Origin: Lucifuga dentata
Lineage: Eukaryota; Chordata; Actinopteri; Ophidiiformes; Bythitidae
DNA: 64,000 nucleotides
Assembly (NCBI GenBank): GCA_014773175.1
Contig: VXCM01001349.1
Coordinates: forward strand, 149,711 to 213,710
Reading direction: 5' to 3'
Below, one piece after another: positions 61,801 through 64,000 of this stretch. Below the pieces are notes generated by a model. It did not search any database and had not been told where the DNA came from. It saw nothing but the letters and a program-made list of their open reading frames with translations. The position numbers and the translations under genes are program-made. Every line of letters begins with the position of its first letter. Within the stretch, counting starts at the first letter, position 1.

Positions 61801-63708
61801 ACACATTAGCATTTACAAACAAGCACCTTCATTAACATTACAATTACACACTACATGAGCACATAATTGGACTAGAGAGATATGTACTGCCTTAGAGAGA
61901 TTGGTCTTTGAATTTCAGTCTCACCTTAATTTTAAAAACGATAATAGAATGTATGAAAAAACATATGCATCCATATGGGCTGCAGAGGAAGTTTCGATAG
62001 GTAGTAAGTAAATAAAGCTCAGTAATCATTGTTTGCTGTGTGCTGTACGGTCTTCGTGTAGTTTTAAAGTTTTTAAACACATTCCACCTTCATACCATTT
62101 CCTATACATGCTTACGCACAAACACACACACACCCTTATGTTAGTGATTTGCACAGTGCCATTCTCTATCAAGGTCAGTCGAGGTTTATCTCCCTGAATT
62201 CTCTCTCCGTCCTTCTCCCAGGAAATCTTGACTGAAGGCCCTCCAATTACACGGCAATGCAGTTGTGTCGTCGACCCAAGAGACACTGTCTGATTGGCTG
62301 GGCCTTGGCGAATGATCGGTGGGACTCGGCCTGAGGGGCCTGCAGGTTTGAGGATAAAACAGGCAGAATATTATGTCCCAAGAGGGCTCTCAGGTCAGCC
62401 AGTGTAGCTCTTTTAGCTGTTCCAGAATCCAGCATAAAAACAAAAGATGACTGAATATTTTCCATACTGGCTCGTCAGTTATGCCAGTTCCACTTGGCTT
62501 CAGGTCAGCACCACAAGCTCTGATTTTAAATCTCATCTTAAGACCCAATTTTCTTTCTTTTTCTTAAGTTCATATTACTTATGTTGCTATTTTCCTTCTT
62601 GTTTATAGTGTAATATTGCAGGGAATATGTGTTGAACACTGTAAAGTTACAAAACCTGAGGCTCATACCTACCCTGAACTGTCCTGAAAGCTTAGGCTTT
62701 TGTCAGCGTTTGCCATGTCATGGTTTGCTTATCAGAACAGAGCGAACATTTTGTGACCTAAAATGGTCTGTTTCTTCCCAATCTACACAGCAATGCTGCA
62801 GCAAGTGAGAGTAGAAGTGAATTAGTGTGTTTTTTGCACATTGTAAAGCATAGCAAAGATTTAAAACTAGACTCTTAAAAACAAGAGCATGGAAATCTAT
62901 ATAATACACCCCGTTTGATACTGTCTTATTAATTTTATCACTCCCTTTTACCCTCCATCATATGTAAATTTTATTCATTTATGCAAGGTAATTAATATTT
63001 TATACAGTTTTGCATCATAATTTTGATGCTTTTTTTGTTCCATGTAGGTTTAAAATCTCCTATATTTTGCTATTATGCTTTTTCAGGAAATCACAATATA
63101 ATTAAAATGTATGTGAAATTATTGTCTATTTCTGTACAAGAGGTATACAGCTCATTTGCCTTTGTATCGTCATTTTTCTAATAAATTTTACACTGAAAAA
63201 GCACAGTAAACACCCATTTTTGAGGTTTACAAAAGGCCTGTAGAAAAGTGCCCAGCTACAATAAATCAAATGGCAAAAACCTGTAATTGCTTACAAAACA
63301 ATCTGTGCTTAAACAGCAAAAACGCTTATGCTTGGCGCTAAGCTTGAAATGCATTACTTATCCAGCATGGGGTATCAGACTCTCGCTGTGTTCTTTCCTG
63401 TACCTAATTGTCGTGTGCTTACTATGCAGATAAATAACTTTTGCTGTCATTAGCTGATAGTAGAGTGAGAATAAACAATAAACCTCCCCAAGGTTAAAAC
63501 GTGACTTGGTCTGGACTGAAGTCTGGAGACACTCACCCCCCTCCACCTCCAGCAGCGCTTTGTTCAGCACACTTCCTGCTACACTGATGGCCTGGCACAC
63601 ATAGAAACCTGAGTCTTCAGGGTGGACGTCAGTTATGCTCAGCTCTCCACTCATGGAAACAGAGTGACGACCAGACTGTGATGGTGGCTGGCCAGGAAAC
63701 AGCAACAT
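49586..63708 (-). CDS. robo3: robo3, roundabout axon-guidance receptor 3 (5' end beyond window)
   Basis: Slit/netrin-pathway receptor controlling commissural axon midline crossing. Exons in transcript order: 63537-63708, 62134-62339, 60903-60984, 60611-60779, 58030-58196, 57634-57755, 57218-57434, 56921-57039, 55746-55923, 54293-54511, 53018-53060, 52781-52917, 52418-52690, 51885-52023, 50811-51151, 50486-50602, 50091-50270, 49586-49713. The total is 3,009 nt, 1,002 aa plus stop, and all phases close. In order: rest of Ig4 ([20 protein letters not shown]), Ig5 (TQLHCRV to [15 protein letters not shown]), three FNIII domains each split over two exons, and a TM segment ([20 protein letters not shown]). 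The cytoplasmic tail has [69 protein letters not shown] and [30 protein letters not shown] and IYSTI favour ROBO3 over ROBO1/2. Ig1-3 lie past the right edge. Confidence 0.93.
49794..49822. repeat. (TG)n microsatellite
   Basis: Simple repeat in the last robo3 intron. Confidence 0.95.
53875..54007. other. 66-bp duplication around an N (assembly artefact)
   Basis: 53875-53940 and 53942-54007 are identical and separated by one N at 53941, in a robo3 intron. Confidence 0.88.
54088..54150. repeat. two adjacent perfect hairpins
   Basis: CACCCTACTCA / TGAGTAGGGTG (11-nt arms, 54088-54098 and 54104-54114, loop CTAGT) is followed by AGTTGAGTCTGTAGTAG / CTACTACAGACTCAACT (17-nt arms, 54114-54130 and 54134-54150, loop TCA). 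Both are exact. They lie in a robo3 intron about 140 nt from the TM exon. Confidence 0.9.
55054..55153. repeat. 23-bp perfect hairpin plus 16-bp tandem repeats
   Basis: Arms 55054-55076 and 55079-55101 (each containing TGCTATTTTCTTACATTC or its complement) are exact around a 2-nt AA loop. The second arm runs into four 16-nt units (AAATAGCACATACAGT and variants) over 55090-55153. It is followed by a poly(C) tract with an N at 55176. Confidence 0.9.
59521..59543. repeat. (TG)n microsatellite
   Basis: Simple repeat in the robo3 intron 58197-60610. Apart from this and the poly(T) tract with an N at 60499, that intron shows nothing I can name. Confidence 0.95.
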
Positions 63709-64000
63709 CTAAACACACACACGCACAGCAGAGCAGTGTTTTGGGATGATGCACTAACACACGTTTAATAGTTGTTCCAGTCTGTTTTGGTGAGTGAGCT
63801 GGATGTGAACAAGGGGGGAAGGGAGGTGCATCAATCCATTCATCCATCCATTTCATTCCTCTAAGAGGCTTAGACTGCAGCAGAGGGACAAAGGTTACAA
63901 GGTTACAGATAATCCAACAAATACAGTTAAAAAAGCTCTGCACACATCCTGAAATGCACAAATGTTGAGTATCAGTGACGGACTTCCTGTCTGACATCAG

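Noticed and set aside
1..64000. CRISPR arrays, bacterial-type operons, rRNA or tRNA genes
   Set aside because: None seen. Tandem repeats here are simple microsatellites or short slippage arrays, and intron-split genes show a eukaryotic genome.

Overview
This is a stretch of vertebrate nuclear genome, almost certainly a ray-finned fish. Genes are split into many short exons with GT/AG introns. CA/TG microsatellites are frequent, and the transposon remnants are typical of teleosts. The translated exons match PICALM, SYTL2, a ZPLD1-like zona-pellucida protein, LIM2 and ROBO3. The picalm-to-sytl2 order and relative orientation agree with the human PICALM-SYTL2 neighbourhood, as I recall it. Coding segments below were built by hand from splice sites, reading frame and family conservation. 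In each reconstructed gene the exon phases close exactly, which is strong internal support.

Layout, left to right. (1) 1-4425, plus strand: the 3' end of picalm, a clathrin-assembly adaptor, with two possible C-termini and a clear poly(A) signal. (2) 4430-7270: spacer with a GC-richer patch and an unassigned minus-strand open frame. (3) 7271-26042, plus strand: complete sytl2, 19 coding exons and 1,662 codons, a Rab27 effector with tandem C2 domains. Its introns hold a palindromic repeat, a TTAA-flanked MITE, a roughly 1-kb inverted-repeat element, a non-LTR retrotransposon with a twin-priming-like inversion, and a MADF-domain relic. (4) 26043-30379: gene-free, with a second TTAA MITE. (5) 30380-37562, minus strand: complete zpld1-like gene, 11 coding exons, whose 3.4-kb intron holds two oppositely oriented hAT relics. 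(6) 37603-43058: gene-free, with a miniature TTAA element and a LINE 3' end. (7) 43059-45543, minus strand: complete lim2-type lens membrane protein, 173 aa, with a third TTAA MITE in an intron. (8) 45544-49585: gene-free. (9) 49586-63708, minus strand: robo3 from the second half of Ig4 to the stop codon. The upstream exons lie beyond the right edge.

The genes are independent eukaryotic loci, not a pathway: endocytosis, vesicle docking, an extracellular ZP protein, lens fibre membrane, axon guidance. I found no operon, CRISPR array, rRNA, recognisable tRNA or new defence-like system. The most informative unusual items are the inverted LINE, the TTAA MITE family with a 93-bp derivative, the picalm alternative terminus, and a set of 63-66 bp duplications abutting single N bases. 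Those duplications look like an assembly artefact, not biology.
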